NCBI GenBank assembly: GCA_038245435.1
Contig: JBBRSL010000021.1
Location: 1-20,645, forward strand
Reading direction: 5' to 3'
DNA: 20,645 nt
Origin: JBBRSL01 sp038245435
Lineage (GTDB): Bacteria; Patescibacteriota; Saccharimonadia; Saccharimonadales; CAIOMD01
Shown here: positions 6,093-14,069 of the stretch, one piece after another
Layout of the letters: each line of letters begins with the position of its first letter
How positions within the stretch are numbered: position 1 is the first letter of the stretch
Notes under the pieces: generated by a model
What the model saw: the letters and a program-made list of their open reading frames with translations, nothing else
What the model was told of the DNA's origin: nothing
The model's database searches: none
Made by a program: the position numbers and the translations under genes

Positions 6093-6157
6093 ACCTCCAC
6101 GGGATTTCTCCCACTAGTCTCTGAAACTAGCGTGTATACCAATTTCACCACTGCGGC
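6071..6157 (-). tRNA. tRNA-Leu (anticodon CAG), CCA encoded
   Basis: The minus strand gives a complete class II tRNA: acceptor GCCGCAG paired with TTGCGGC, discriminator A and encoded CCA (6073-6071), D-arm GTG/CAC, anticodon arm CTAGT/ACTAG with loop TTCAGAG (anticodon CAG), a long variable arm GGGA...TCCC, and T-arm GAGG-TTCAAGT-CCTC. The long variable arm and CAG anticodon identify leucine. It lies 33 bases after the stop of the binding-protein gene and may be transcribed with that operon. Its 3' end overlaps the recombinase's last 22 bases on the other strand. It no longer has a terminator next to it; a plausible original is at 862-903. Confidence 0.95.
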
Positions 6158-6189
6158 GTATTTAACACTTAACTACCACTATCAGAACG

Positions 6190-7977
6190 TTATTTTTTAA
6201 GCGTTCGCTCTGTATTAATCATCCAGTTTACAACGTTATTGTACCTATCGGCTGGGCTGTTAATGGTTTTTTCGTCCATACCATAAATTTGTTGGTTGGT
6301 CACGACAAAAAAGTTTGGTTGGTATAAGCCTACAGCAGATGCATCGCTTCGCCATGCCTCAAGAAATGTCTTATACTTAGCCGTCCGCAGCTTGGGATCG
6401 AGCCTCGTTCGCCCAGCCTCAAGTGCAGCATCGGCAACTGCAGACTTATATTCTGACAAGTTTAGGCGACCTAAACTTCGAACATCGGCCTGGCTTGAAT
6501 GCCAGTACGGGTAGACGTCTGGATCTGGGCCAATATTTATACCGTATAGCAGTACATCATAGTTATGCGCAAGAATGTAGCTTTGGGCGATAGTTTCAGC
6601 AGGTTGTAGTGATACGTCGGCTTTTACACCAATTTGTTCCCACTGTTTCTGAATGAGTGTGGTGAGCTTTGAATACTCCGGATTGCTTTCTGAGACAAGC
6701 TTTAAGCTCAGTTGCTTGCCATCTTTTTCACGTATTTGCTTGCCTGCCGGAATAACCCAACCTGCTTCATTTAAGAGTTTTTCTGCTTCGACTTTGTCAA
6801 ATGGCCTCTGTGCGAGTGCCGGATTATAGCCAATTTGGCTTCTTAGCAGTGGTTCATTCACAGGAATAACTGGGTAGCCAAGCGACTTCACGAGCTCAGG
6901 AGCATTCGTACCGCTTACAAGTGCTCTGCGTACATTTGCATCAGTTAGTATCGGATTACTATTTTTTAGAAACAGCATTGTACTGGCTGTTTGTGAGTAA
7001 GCCAACACAGTGTCGCCTTTTCTATCGCCTGCTTGAATGCGCCCAGAACCGACCGCATTCATTATTCGACGAGCATTAAATGCGTCATTTAAATCTTGCT
7101 CGTTTTGGAATGTAGAAATCGTAATTCCATCTACCTTTGCGGCTACCCCGTGCACTTGATCAAACTTTGATAGCTGAATACGTTGGCGCTGCGTTTGATT
7201 TGTGGCATCACCTGAAACAGTGATAGAACTCCACTTAAATGGGCCCGCCCCGACTGGCTGCTTATTATTAAAAGGCGCGCTTCTTAGTTGTGCGATAGGG
7301 ATATCCTTTAGAAGGTGTTCTGGGACGATACCTGTCGTGAGTGAATGTGGAAACGGCGTGTAAGGGTTAGGCAGCGTAAACTTGACTACTGTATTGCTAA
7401 CTTTTTCAATCTTAATATTCGCCCAGCTGACTTGCAATGGTGATTTTGCATCAGGGTTTTGAATTGTCTTGTACGTAAAGACAACATCGTCAGCTGTGAG
7501 CGGCTTTCCATCCTGCCATAAAATATTTGGTCGTAATCTAACGGTGTAGCTCGTTGCTTTAGCATCAACATCCCAACTCGCCGCTAGATCACCAACAAGT
7601 TCATTTTGCTCGTTATAGGTAAGCAAACCCGAAAAAATCAATCGAGATACACTGCTGTCAACCGTATTAGACGTAAAAATAGGGTTTGCGTTACTAAAGG
7701 TACCGACCATTCCATCGCTAATGACACCACCACTGACGGGTGATGGCTCTAGGTAGTAACGGCCCAGTGCGCGTGTCTGCATAACAGTGCCCGCAATAAG
7801 TACGACGACCAAAAGAACCCAAAAAATCATAAATCGACGGGCTTCTTTTAAATTATGCCAACGTCGAAAAACATGCCTATCAAGTTGCTTATTCGCCGAA
7901 CCGCCGATTTCGACGACTTGACGCTTCCGCGTTCGAATACGGCGACGTAACCGCTGCCGTGTGTGGCGATTAATCAT
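6190..7977 (-). CDS. Membrane-anchored oligopeptide-binding protein (SBP_bac_5, OppA/DppA-like)
   Basis: The 595-residue protein is a family 5 extracellular solute-binding protein. After a strongly basic cytoplasmic tail (RLRRRIRTRKRQ at 9-20) comes one membrane segment at about 50-67. The binding domain has family landmarks such as FSGLLTYNEQNELVGDLA at about 115-132, LRPNILWQDGKPLTADDVVF at 148-167 and YNNVVNWMI near the end. Instead of a lipoprotein signal (no lipobox cysteine) it is held by the uncleaved anchor. Such proteins deliver peptides to an ABC importer, but no permease or ATPase gene for one is next to it. ATG 7977 is three bases after the secG stop, so translation is coupled. 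Confidence 0.9.
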   Translation of the reverse strand: MINRHTRQRLRRRIRTRKRQVVEIGGSANKQLDRHVFRRWHNLKEARRFMIFWVLLVVVLIAGTVMQTRALGRYYLEPSPVSGGVISDGMVGTFSNANPIFTSNTVDSSVSRLIFSGLLTYNEQNELVGDLAASWDVDAKATSYTVRLRPNILWQDGKPLTADDVVFTYKTIQNPDAKSPLQVSWANIKIEKVSNTVVKFTLPNPYTPFPHSLTTGIVPEHLLKDIPIAQLRSAPFNNKQPVGAGPFKWSSITVSGDATNQTQRQRIQLSKFDQVHGVAAKVDGITISTFQNEQDLNDAFNARRIMNAVGSGRIQAGDRKGDTVLAYSQTASTMLFLKNSNPILTDANVRRALVSGTNAPELVKSLGYPVIPVNEPLLRSQIGYNPALAQRPFDKVEAEKLLNEAGWVIPAGKQIREKDGKQLSLKLVSESNPEYSKLTTLIQKQWEQIGVKADVSLQPAETIAQSYILAHNYDVLLYGINIGPDPDVYPYWHSSQADVRSLGRLNLSEYKSAVADAALEAGRTRLDPKLRTAKYKTFLEAWRSDASAVGLYQPNFFVVTNQQIYGMDEKTINSPADRYNNVVNWMINTERTLKK

Positions 7978-7980
7978 GTG

Positions 7981-8199
7981 TTATTTAACGATAATTCCTA
8001 AGATAATCGACAAAGCAAAAATTGTTGCCATAACAATAGTCAATTGGAACAATGTCTTATCAGAACCACGTCGAACTGTGTTGATTTCTGCGGTACCGCC
8101 GAAGCCAGCACCAAGCGAAGCGCCGCGCGCTTGCATAAGGATAAAAATAACCATCAGGATGGCTGAGCCGATAGTAATGTAGTTAAAAATGCTATTCAC
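7981..8199 (-). CDS. secG: Preprotein translocase subunit SecG
   Basis: SecG is the small two-helix subunit of the SecYEG channel and assists protein export. I start it at GTG 8199, not at the TTG at 8211: GGGAG lies five bases ahead of the GTG, and this gives an 8-base overlap with the preceding gene, as between uvrC and the M24 peptidase. The 72 residues show helix 1 (IFNYITIGSAILMVIFILMQ), the typical conserved QARGASLGAGFGGTAEI linker and a second helix, IVMATIFALSIILGIIV. The length is normal. Confidence 0.9.
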   Translation of the reverse strand: MNSIFNYITIGSAILMVIFILMQARGASLGAGFGGTAEINTVRRGSDKTLFQLTIVMATIFALSIILGIIVK

Positions 8200-8563
8200 G
8201 AGTGCTCCCAAGCTTTTCGATTAATATAGTTACAATATAGTTTACCAGGCCAATGAGTAAGCCGACAAGCATTGCTGACCAAAAAGAACCAACTGTGAAC
8301 TTATTAAATAGCCACGAAACCAGCACAATAATGAATCCATTGATGAATATTGTGAATAATCCAAGGGTCAGAACAATAGCAGGGAGAGTGAAGATAACGA
8401 GCAAAGGTTTGATGAGGGCATTTAAAATCCCTAAAATAAATGCAGCAATAATAAGATTTACCCAGTTATCGCCATACGAAATAAGGCCGATAAAAGCGGC
8501 AAGCCAGAGCGCGCCAGCATTCACGCAGAGGCGCATAATAAACGTTTCTAATTGTCGCAGCAT
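8192..8563 (-). CDS. Four-helix membrane protein (Phage_holin_4_2 / YvlD family)
   Basis: The 123-residue protein is nearly all membrane, with about four helices: ALWLAAFIGLI (18-28), LIIAAFILGILNALIKPLLV (37-56), LGLFTIFINGFIIVLVSWLF (67-86) and MLVGLLIGLVNYIVTIL (98-114). The NALIKPLL segment followed by a hydrophobic hairpin is typical of the Phage_holin_4_2 (YvlD) family, common in bacterial chromosomes and of unknown role despite the name. It starts at ATG 8563, ten bases after the M24 stop, and overlaps secG by eight. An extended -10 box lies across the end of the M24 gene, so it can also be transcribed from there. Confidence 0.85.
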   Translation of the reverse strand: MLRQLETFIMRLCVNAGALWLAAFIGLISYGDNWVNLIIAAFILGILNALIKPLLVIFTLPAIVLTLGLFTIFINGFIIVLVSWLFNKFTVGSFWSAMLVGLLIGLVNYIVTILIEKLGSTRE

Positions 8564-8572
8564 TCAACAGCT

Positions 8573-8581
8573 ATTATAGCA
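8573..8581 (-). promoter_or_regulatory. Internal promoter (extended -10) at the end of the M24 gene
   Basis: TGCTATAAT on the minus strand (8581-8573) overlaps the last codons and stop of the M24 peptidase gene. Nine bases separate it from ATG 8563, giving a leader of two or three bases. No good -35 is visible. It would allow the holin-like, secG and binding-protein genes to be expressed apart from the upstream operon. Confidence 0.5.
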
Positions 8582-9740
8582 CTTTGGCCCCAGTTTCCGT
8601 AACCAGAATATCATCCTCGATACGTACCCCAATGCCCTCTTTTGGTATATAAATTCCCGGCTCAACGGTGATCACCATACCTGCTTCAAGCGCTCTCGCG
8701 TAATCACCAACATCATGTACATCAAGCCCCAAAAAATGCCCTATAGCGTGCGGAAAATACGTTTGCGCTTCTTTTGCGTCGTTGATTACTCCCAGATTCT
8801 TAAGTTCGATGGTAATAAGCTTGAGCGACGTCTCGCTCAGTTCTTTCCAGGTAACACCAGGCCTAACCTGCGCAATTACTTTTTCTTGAACGGTTCGTAC
8901 CGAATCAATGACTTGTTGCGCACGCTTATTAGACCCCTTTATATAGGTTCGTGAAATATCCGCTGCATAGCCTTCGTATTCTGCACCTACATCAAGTAAA
9001 ACTGCTCCGTTGTTCTGAAGTTTCTGGTTGTTCTTATCATAATGGAGTGTTGTTGCATTGTTGCCGCCTTGAACCATTGGTGCAAATGAGTGCGTAACAC
9101 CTTGCTGCATGAAATGCATATTCAAATCTCTGAGTAAATCTTTTTCGTTTAGGTTGGCTTCAATACCAGCTTCTACCTTTTTGAGAGCCGATTTGGTTAT
9201 TTCTACGGCTTTTGTAAGTGCCGCTATTTCTTGGTCTTGTTTTATCATTCTCAGGCTTGCGAGTATCGGCCGAACGTCTTCTATATTTGGGCTAAGCTCG
9301 TTCAGACGGCCAAAAGCTGCTTGTCGGCCAGGATTTGTGAATAATCCGCGAACTTTCGTTTCAGACGGAAGGTTAAAATATACTTTTTGTGCTGAAGCAT
9401 GTTTTTTTATATACGCCCAGCCTTCACTTTCACTCATGGTTGGACCAATGCCGCTTGTTTGAATGATTTCATCAGCGTTTGAATCACCATCAAAAATGAC
9501 TGCAATCTCGTCTTTATCTGGCTCTATGATAAATTCAATATTATTTTTAGGGTGCATGACAAGTAGCAAATCAGGTTCAGAAATACCCGTAAGATATAAG
9601 AAATTACTATCTTGTCTAAAACTATAGTTAACATCGCCTACTCGCTGGAGTAGTCCGTTGCCGGCAATAATAACCAGCGCGTCTCCACACTCATCTAAGA
9701 GTCGCTGACGATTGTTCTTATAGAATTCAGTATTAAACAT
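8574..9740 (-). CDS. pepP: Xaa-Pro aminopeptidase (M24B, aminopeptidase P type)
   Basis: The 388-residue protein has an N-terminal AMP_N domain (about 1-135) and a C-terminal pita-bread metallopeptidase domain (about 165-388). All five dinuclear metal ligands are present: Asp250 in LLDVGAEYEG, Asp261 in AADISRTY, His335 in HAIGHFLGLDVHD, Glu360 in TVEPGIY and Glu375 in RIEDD. The family removes N-terminal residues that precede proline, in the cytoplasm. ATG 9740 overlaps the uvrC stop by eight bases (ATGTTTAA) and has a GAGGAG ribosome site. The C-terminus is slightly shorter than E. coli PepP but complete. The symbol follows the aminopeptidase P pattern; exact substrate preference is not provable here. 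Confidence 0.92.
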   Translation of the reverse strand: MFNTEFYKNNRQRLLDECGDALVIIAGNGLLQRVGDVNYSFRQDSNFLYLTGISEPDLLLVMHPKNNIEFIIEPDKDEIAVIFDGDSNADEIIQTSGIGPTMSESEGWAYIKKHASAQKVYFNLPSETKVRGLFTNPGRQAAFGRLNELSPNIEDVRPILASLRMIKQDQEIAALTKAVEITKSALKKVEAGIEANLNEKDLLRDLNMHFMQQGVTHSFAPMVQGGNNATTLHYDKNNQKLQNNGAVLLDVGAEYEGYAADISRTYIKGSNKRAQQVIDSVRTVQEKVIAQVRPGVTWKELSETSLKLITIELKNLGVINDAKEAQTYFPHAIGHFLGLDVHDVGDYARALEAGMVITVEPGIYIPKEGIGVRIEDDILVTETGAKVL

Positions 9741-11238
9741 CGCGCTCCTCCGTTGGTAGATATTGTTTTAGTATTGTTGCCTTCTTTACCCCAACAACAT
9801 CAGTAAGCTCTTGCAAACTTGCCGCCCGCACACCACGTAATGAACCAAATGTACGCAATAACTTCTTTTTAGTTGTTGGCCCAATAGATGGCACGTCATC
9901 CAAATAACTTTCCGTCTGACGCGATGTCTTGAGTATGGTGTGGTAGCTTACCGCGAAACGATGCGATTCGTCACGAATTCTTTGCAAAAACTTAACTAAA
10001 TGGCTAGTGTTCGGCAAATCTAGCCGCACAAAATCATCCGACTCATCTGTACGAAATCCTTTTAACTTTACCAAGTAAGCATCGTTAACAGTAAGGTTAC
10101 TCAGTTCTTTATGGACTACAATTTCTTCAAACTTTTTAGCAAGGCCAATCATTGGGATAGTAAACCCAAGTTCATCACGGGCTTTTATTGCTGCACCTAA
10201 CTGGCCCTTACCTCCGTCAATCAAAAATAGGTCTGGCTTACCCCACATCTTAACGTTCTTTTCACTCAAACGGCGGGTAATAACTTCGTGCATATGCGCA
10301 AAATCGTCGTTGCCCGGTATGCGCATTTTAAATTTACGGTAGGCACTTTTATCGGCAATGCCATTGGTGAACACCACCATACTTGCAACCGTATCAGTTC
10401 CGCTCATATGGCTAATATCGAAGCCTTCGATTCTACGCGGTGGCTTTGTGAGTGTAAGGAGCTGCGTTACATCAAAAAGTGCATGATCCTTTGATAAATC
10501 AAGGTTTTCTCTATCACTAAAAACAATCCTCGTTTGCAAACTTTTTAGTGCTCGAAGTTTATTGCGCATAATTGCTGCTTGCTCAAAATGCTGTTCTTGT
10601 GCGGCCGCTACCATTTCTTTTTCAAGTTCATTCGTCACTTTTACGCGCTCACCATGTAAATACAGCACCAGTTTTTTTAAATTTTTAAGATATTCCGGAC
10701 GATTAAAGTTGCTGGTTTCTGGGCCTGGACATAGACCCAGATGGTATTGTAAACAGCCTCGGTCAGGCAACTGTATATGCGTTGAATACGGAAACACTTT
10801 TCGTAAATACTTGAGGGCTTTGCGTACAGGGCCGGCATTTAGAAACGGGCCAAAATAATCTGCGCCATCATCAAGTGGGCGCCGTGTCACGGTGACACTC
10901 GGAGCTTGATCTCTGGTATTAATGCGAACGTAAGCTACCGATTTATCGTCGCGAAGTAAAATATTGAAATGAGGTTGGTAGCGGCGCACCATCTCTGCTT
11001 CTAAAAACAATGCTTCGATTTCGTTTTCGACTTCAATCCAATCAGTATCGTAAATTTCTTGAATTAAAACTTCGGTCTTAGGATCACGGTAGCGACTTGT
11101 TTGAAAATACTGCCGCACCCGATTGCGAAGTACCGCGGCTTTGCCAACGTAGATAATTTCGCCTGATTTATTTTTGTGAAAATAAACACCTGGCGTTTTT
11201 GGCAAGCTCGCAAGCTTATCCTTAAGGGCGGCGTTCAT
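9733..11238 (-). CDS. uvrC: UvrABC nuclease subunit C
   Basis: UvrC makes both cuts in nucleotide excision repair. The 501-residue protein has the GIY-YIG nuclease (about 12-90: KTPGVYFHKNKSGEIIYVGK), the UVR/UvrB-binding helix pair (about 203-236), the RNase H-like 5' nuclease with the Asp-Asp-His triad at Asp274 (GFDISH), Asp341 (LIDGG) and His426 (DESHRF), and C-terminal helix-hairpin-helix motifs (about 445-492). It is about 100 residues shorter than E. coli UvrC. In the region that carries four iron-sulfur cysteines in E. coli UvrC, only Cys162 and Cys170 remain; the first and the last (here PGPE) are missing. ATG 11238 is nine bases after the trhO stop; no strong ribosome site is seen, so coupling is likely. 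Confidence 0.96.
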   Translation of the reverse strand: MNAALKDKLASLPKTPGVYFHKNKSGEIIYVGKAAVLRNRVRQYFQTSRYRDPKTEVLIQEIYDTDWIEVENEIEALFLEAEMVRRYQPHFNILLRDDKSVAYVRINTRDQAPSVTVTRRPLDDGADYFGPFLNAGPVRKALKYLRKVFPYSTHIQLPDRGCLQYHLGLCPGPETSNFNRPEYLKNLKKLVLYLHGERVKVTNELEKEMVAAAQEQHFEQAAIMRNKLRALKSLQTRIVFSDRENLDLSKDHALFDVTQLLTLTKPPRRIEGFDISHMSGTDTVASMVVFTNGIADKSAYRKFKMRIPGNDDFAHMHEVITRRLSEKNVKMWGKPDLFLIDGGKGQLGAAIKARDELGFTIPMIGLAKKFEEIVVHKELSNLTVNDAYLVKLKGFRTDESDDFVRLDLPNTSHLVKFLQRIRDESHRFAVSYHTILKTSRQTESYLDDVPSIGPTTKKKLLRTFGSLRGVRAASLQELTDVVGVKKATILKQYLPTEERDV

Positions 11239-11247
11239 CGCTATTCG

Positions 11248-12144
11248 CTAAACCCCAACGTACGATGCTAGTTTTTTTGTGCATGCTTCTGAGCAGGTGT
11301 CAGTTTTCTTATGACAGTTTTCACACATAAGAACTAAGTTATTGCACGGCTTATAGGCACAATTTTCGAAATTGCTTGTGTTACCACCGCACAGTGTACA
11401 AATACCAATCGTCTTGGCTTTGTCACTAAACGTTGTATCCATACGCTTATCAAACACGTATAAACTGCCTTCCCAAAGGCCTTCATCGGCAAACTTTTCA
11501 CCGTATTTTACGATACCGCCATCAACTTGATAGACTTCTTTAAAGCCTTTCTTTTTCATGTGTGCGCTGAGTATTTCGCAGCGAATACCACCCGTACAGT
11601 ACGTTACAACTGGCTTTTTTTTCATTTCATCATATTTTGCATCATCAAGTTCATCAAGAAACTCACGCGTTCGTTCTACATTTGGTACATGCGCATTTTT
11701 AAACTTACCTATCTGCGCTTCGTATGCGTTACGACCATCAAAAAAGATGACTTCTTCGCCGCGTTCTTCGACAAGCTTATTCACTTCTTCGGGTTTAAGA
11801 TGCTTGCCGCCGCCAACGACACCTTTTTCGTCTACTTCAAACCCATCAGGGTCGCCAAAGGCAACGAGCTCGGCGCGGGCTTTAATAGAAAGTTTCGGGA
11901 AATCATCAGCTAAACCTTCGCTCCACTTATAGACAATGCCTTTGAAGGTTTCGGTTTCGTTCATTGCCTTTTTATAAGCTTTTAAACCATCAACAGGCCC
12001 ACCAAGGGTACCGTTAATACCATGCTTACTAATAATGATTCGCCCTTTTAATCCATAACGCTCACAAAGCTGCCGTTGCCAAAGCACAGTCATTTTAGGG
12101 TCAGAAACGGGCACAAACTTATAGTATAAAATAATCTTTTCCAT
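11248..12144 (-). CDS. trhO: tRNA uridine(34) hydroxylase TrhO (rhodanese family)
   Basis: TrhO (YceA) forms 5-hydroxyuridine at position 34 of some tRNAs using oxygen. The protein shows the typical start [13 protein letters not shown], an acylphosphatase-like N-terminal domain, [11 protein letters not shown], a rhodanese domain with active-site loop YCTGGIRCE (Cys183 and Cys189 counted from this start) and a cysteine-rich C-terminus (CTLCGG, CENC, CSEAC) likely to bind zinc. The frame is open to 12207, but I choose ATG 12144: homology begins there, and TATAAT ends seven bases before it, so the message is probably leaderless and the longer reading would lie upstream of transcription. It heads the minus-strand operon. 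Length 298 residues is normal. Confidence 0.93.
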   Translation of the reverse strand: MEKIILYYKFVPVSDPKMTVLWQRQLCERYGLKGRIIISKHGINGTLGGPVDGLKAYKKAMNETETFKGIVYKWSEGLADDFPKLSIKARAELVAFGDPDGFEVDEKGVVGGGKHLKPEEVNKLVEERGEEVIFFDGRNAYEAQIGKFKNAHVPNVERTREFLDELDDAKYDEMKKKPVVTYCTGGIRCEILSAHMKKKGFKEVYQVDGGIVKYGEKFADEGLWEGSLYVFDKRMDTTFSDKAKTIGICTLCGGNTSNFENCAYKPCNNLVLMCENCHKKTDTCSEACTKKLASYVGV

Positions 12145-12151
12145 TGCGTTC

Positions 12152-12182
12152 ATTATAACAGAGGTGTTACACTTGCTATCAA
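12152..12182 (-). promoter_or_regulatory. Promoter of the trhO-uvrC-pepP operon, apparently leaderless
   Basis: The minus strand has TTGATA (12182-12177), a 19-base spacer and the extended -10 TGTTATAAT (its TATAAT at 12157-12152). Seven bases follow before ATG 12144. The spacer is longer than ideal, but the TG extension would compensate. Transcription would begin at, or one base before, the start codon. Confidence 0.6.
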
Positions 12183-12208
12183 GTTGATGGCAATTTTGCC
12201 CGCTCAAA

Positions 12209-12223
12209 CACTCTACTAGAGTG
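12209..12223. promoter_or_regulatory. Perfect 15-bp palindrome, candidate operator
   Basis: CACTCTA-C-TAGAGTG is a perfect 7+1+7 inverted repeat in the divergent region between trhO and the ABC exporter. It ends ten bases before a possible -10 (TAAAAT, 12233-12238) for the exporter, a good place for a repressor. It has no T-run. No regulator gene is nearby. Confidence 0.45.
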
Positions 12224-12274
12224 CGTGATGTCTAAAATGACCACTCACCAAAACCAATCTAAAAGGATTATCTT

Positions 12275-14053
12275 ATGAAAAAGCCCGCAACTTCTGCGCG
12301 CGAAACTATCGCTATTTATTGGCGACACGCAAAAAAATACCCACTCATGCTCATAACGATTTTTTCGTTATTACCAATTACCGTTACCGTTGCAAATACG
12401 ATTTTGCCGCTTATATATGCGAATGCCATAAATAAAGTTAAAGACTTAATTGGGTCAAACACTTCACTTTGGGATACGTTTGGCCAATTAATCATTGGGT
12501 CATTACTCTGTATTGCCTTTGCATGGATTGCCTGGAGAATTATTGGATTTACGCTGAGCACTTTTGAGTTCCGGGTTAAGCGAGATTTGGAGCAAACGAT
12601 TTATAAGGCGCTTACCGAACAAAGCTACTCATTTCACACTAACTCGTTTAGTGGTTCACTTGTCGCCCAAACAAATAGAATGACCAGCTCATTTGAGCGT
12701 TTATTTGATTCGGTATACTTTGACGCCCTGCAGTTGATTATTAAAACCGCCGGCGCCCTTATCGTACTGAGCTTTAGGGCGCCCCTTGTAGCAATCGTTA
12801 TTCTTATTTGGGTCGTCTTTTTTATTACGGTTATGACGTTCATGCAGATTAAAAAGATGCCTCTGGCAAAAAAGGCCGCTGCCGCCGATAGCAAAGTCAC
12901 CGCAACGCTTGCTGATGGCTTAACCAACATTTTTACTATTATGACGTTTGGTAAGCGGCGTACTGAGCAAAAGACTTTTAACGCAGTCAGCCAAAAAAGA
13001 TATAAGGTTGCCTTAAGAGACTGGTATGTCAGTGAGTATATTTTTGCGTTCCAGTCATTTATGATGTTCTTTATTGAATTTTTGTTGATTTGGGTCACTG
13101 TCAGTATGGCCCTCAAGGGCACATTGACTTTGGGTGACATTGTGCTCGTTCAGTTTTATTTGGTCGGTATAATGGGCAGCCTCTGGGGCTTCGGAAGGGT
13201 TATCCGTAATATCGAACGTAGTCTGGCAGATGCGCACGAAATGACAGAGATTCTTTATACTCCTCGGCTGGTAACTGACATTAAAGGCGCAAAAGAGTTT
13301 AAGCCCGATAAAGGCGCCATTGCATTTAACGACGTCGCCTTTAGCTACGATTCACATGCTAAATTATTTGATGAACTAAGTTTAGTGATTAAACCTGGTG
13401 AGAAAATTGGCCTCGTTGGCCCAAGCGGTGGTGGCAAAACCACCATAACAAAACTAATTCTACGACTAAGCGACTTATCTTCAGGTGAAATATATATCGA
13501 TAACCAGAACATAGCGAGCATTAAGCAAGACTCGCTCCGAGAGCATATCGCTTTTGTGCCTCAAGAGCCGATCCTATTCCATCGAACACTTGCCGATAAT
13601 ATTCGTTACGGTAACGAAAGCGCAACTGATACCGAGTTGTATCAAGCGGCTACATTTGCACATGCTGATGAGTTCATAGATAACCTGCCGAAGAAATATG
13701 AAACCATGGTCGGTGAACGAGGCGTGAAATTATCTGGTGGGCAACGACAGCGCGTAGCTATTGCTCGCGCAATGTTACGCGATGCACGGATTCTTGTACT
13801 CGACGAAGCGACAAGCGCACTCGACAGCGAAAGCGAAGCACTTATCCAAGATGCACTTTGGAAACTTATGGAAGGTAGAACCGCAATTGTCATCGCGCAC
13901 CGCTTAAGTACCATCCAAAAAATGGACCGCATACTCGTGCTTGATAAGGGTCAGATTGTAGAACAAGGTACTCACGCTGAGCTCGTAAAACATAAAGGCG
14001 TATACGCGAAACTATGGGCTCACCAATCTGGTGGCTTCTTGCAAGAGAATTAA
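12275..14053 (+). CDS. ABC exporter, half-size (MsbA/LmrA-like type I fold)
   Basis: The 592-residue protein fuses six membrane helices (about 20-310) to one ATPase domain (about 345-585), the layout of homodimeric exporters. The ATPase has Walker A GPSGGGKT (382-389), Q-loop Gln430, signature LSGGQ (486-490), Walker B ILVLDE (506-511) and switch His542, so it should be active. Substrates of this family are lipids, peptides or drugs; the sequence does not tell which. ATG 12275 has an AAAGGA ribosome site about eight bases ahead. The dedA-like gene follows 16 bases after the stop. Confidence 0.92.
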   Translation: MKKPATSARETIAIYWRHAKKYPLMLITIFSLLPITVTVANTILPLIYANAINKVKDLIGSNTSLWDTFGQLIIGSLLCIAFAWIAWRIIGFTLSTFEFRVKRDLEQTIYKALTEQSYSFHTNSFSGSLVAQTNRMTSSFERLFDSVYFDALQLIIKTAGALIVLSFRAPLVAIVILIWVVFFITVMTFMQIKKMPLAKKAAAADSKVTATLADGLTNIFTIMTFGKRRTEQKTFNAVSQKRYKVALRDWYVSEYIFAFQSFMMFFIEFLLIWVTVSMALKGTLTLGDIVLVQFYLVGIMGSLWGFGRVIRNIERSLADAHEMTEILYTPRLVTDIKGAKEFKPDKGAIAFNDVAFSYDSHAKLFDELSLVIKPGEKIGLVGPSGGGKTTITKLILRLSDLSSGEIYIDNQNIASIKQDSLREHIAFVPQEPILFHRTLADNIRYGNESATDTELYQAATFAHADEFIDNLPKKYETMVGERGVKLSGGQRQRVAIARAMLRDARILVLDEATSALDSESEALIQDALWKLMEGRTAIVIAHRLSTIQKMDRILVLDKGQIVEQGTHAELVKHKGVYAKLWAHQSGGFLQEN

Positions 14054-14062
14054 TGCTACAAT
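14054..14062 (+). promoter_or_regulatory. Extended -10 box for the DedA gene, apparently leaderless
   Basis: TGCTACAAT (14054-14062) is the same extended -10 as in front of the MazG-like gene. Seven bases separate it from GTG 14070. It lies right after the exporter's stop. No good -35 is seen. Confidence 0.5.
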
Positions 14063-14069
14063 CTAACTT

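Larger units (their letters stand above)
922..6096 (+). mobile_element. Candidate integrative element inserted at the 3' end of tRNA-Leu(CAG)
   Basis: The right boundary is well supported: a large serine recombinase at 4515-6092 has its last codons and stop inside the 3' end of the tRNA-Leu gene, the usual layout for integrases of tRNA-targeting islands. The left boundary is a proposal. The 9-mer CTTGAACCT occurs at 922-930 and within the tRNA T-arm at 6088-6096, and TGGTGC occurs on the outer side of both (900-905, 6071-6076). At the left this is followed outward by a terminator, as expected for a displaced tRNA end. The bases between core and CCA differ, so the displaced end has decayed or the boundary lies elsewhere. 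The interior is visibly more AT-rich than the flanking operons. Cargo: MazG-like protein, CAP-like surface protein, membrane Mrr endonuclease, HTH protein, structured RNA, 58-aa protein, recombinase. Confidence 0.6.

Noticed and set aside
8200..8211. TTG start of SecG at 8211
   Set aside because: GTG 8199 has a properly spaced GGGAG and gives the normal SecG N-terminus.
11527..11932. Two plus-strand frames of over 120 codons
   Set aside because: They lie wholly opposite trhO, whose protein family is clear; their translations resemble no protein and have no start signals.
12145..12207. Longer TrhO starting at 12207
   Set aside because: The added 21 residues contain the promoter sequence and do not fit the family start.
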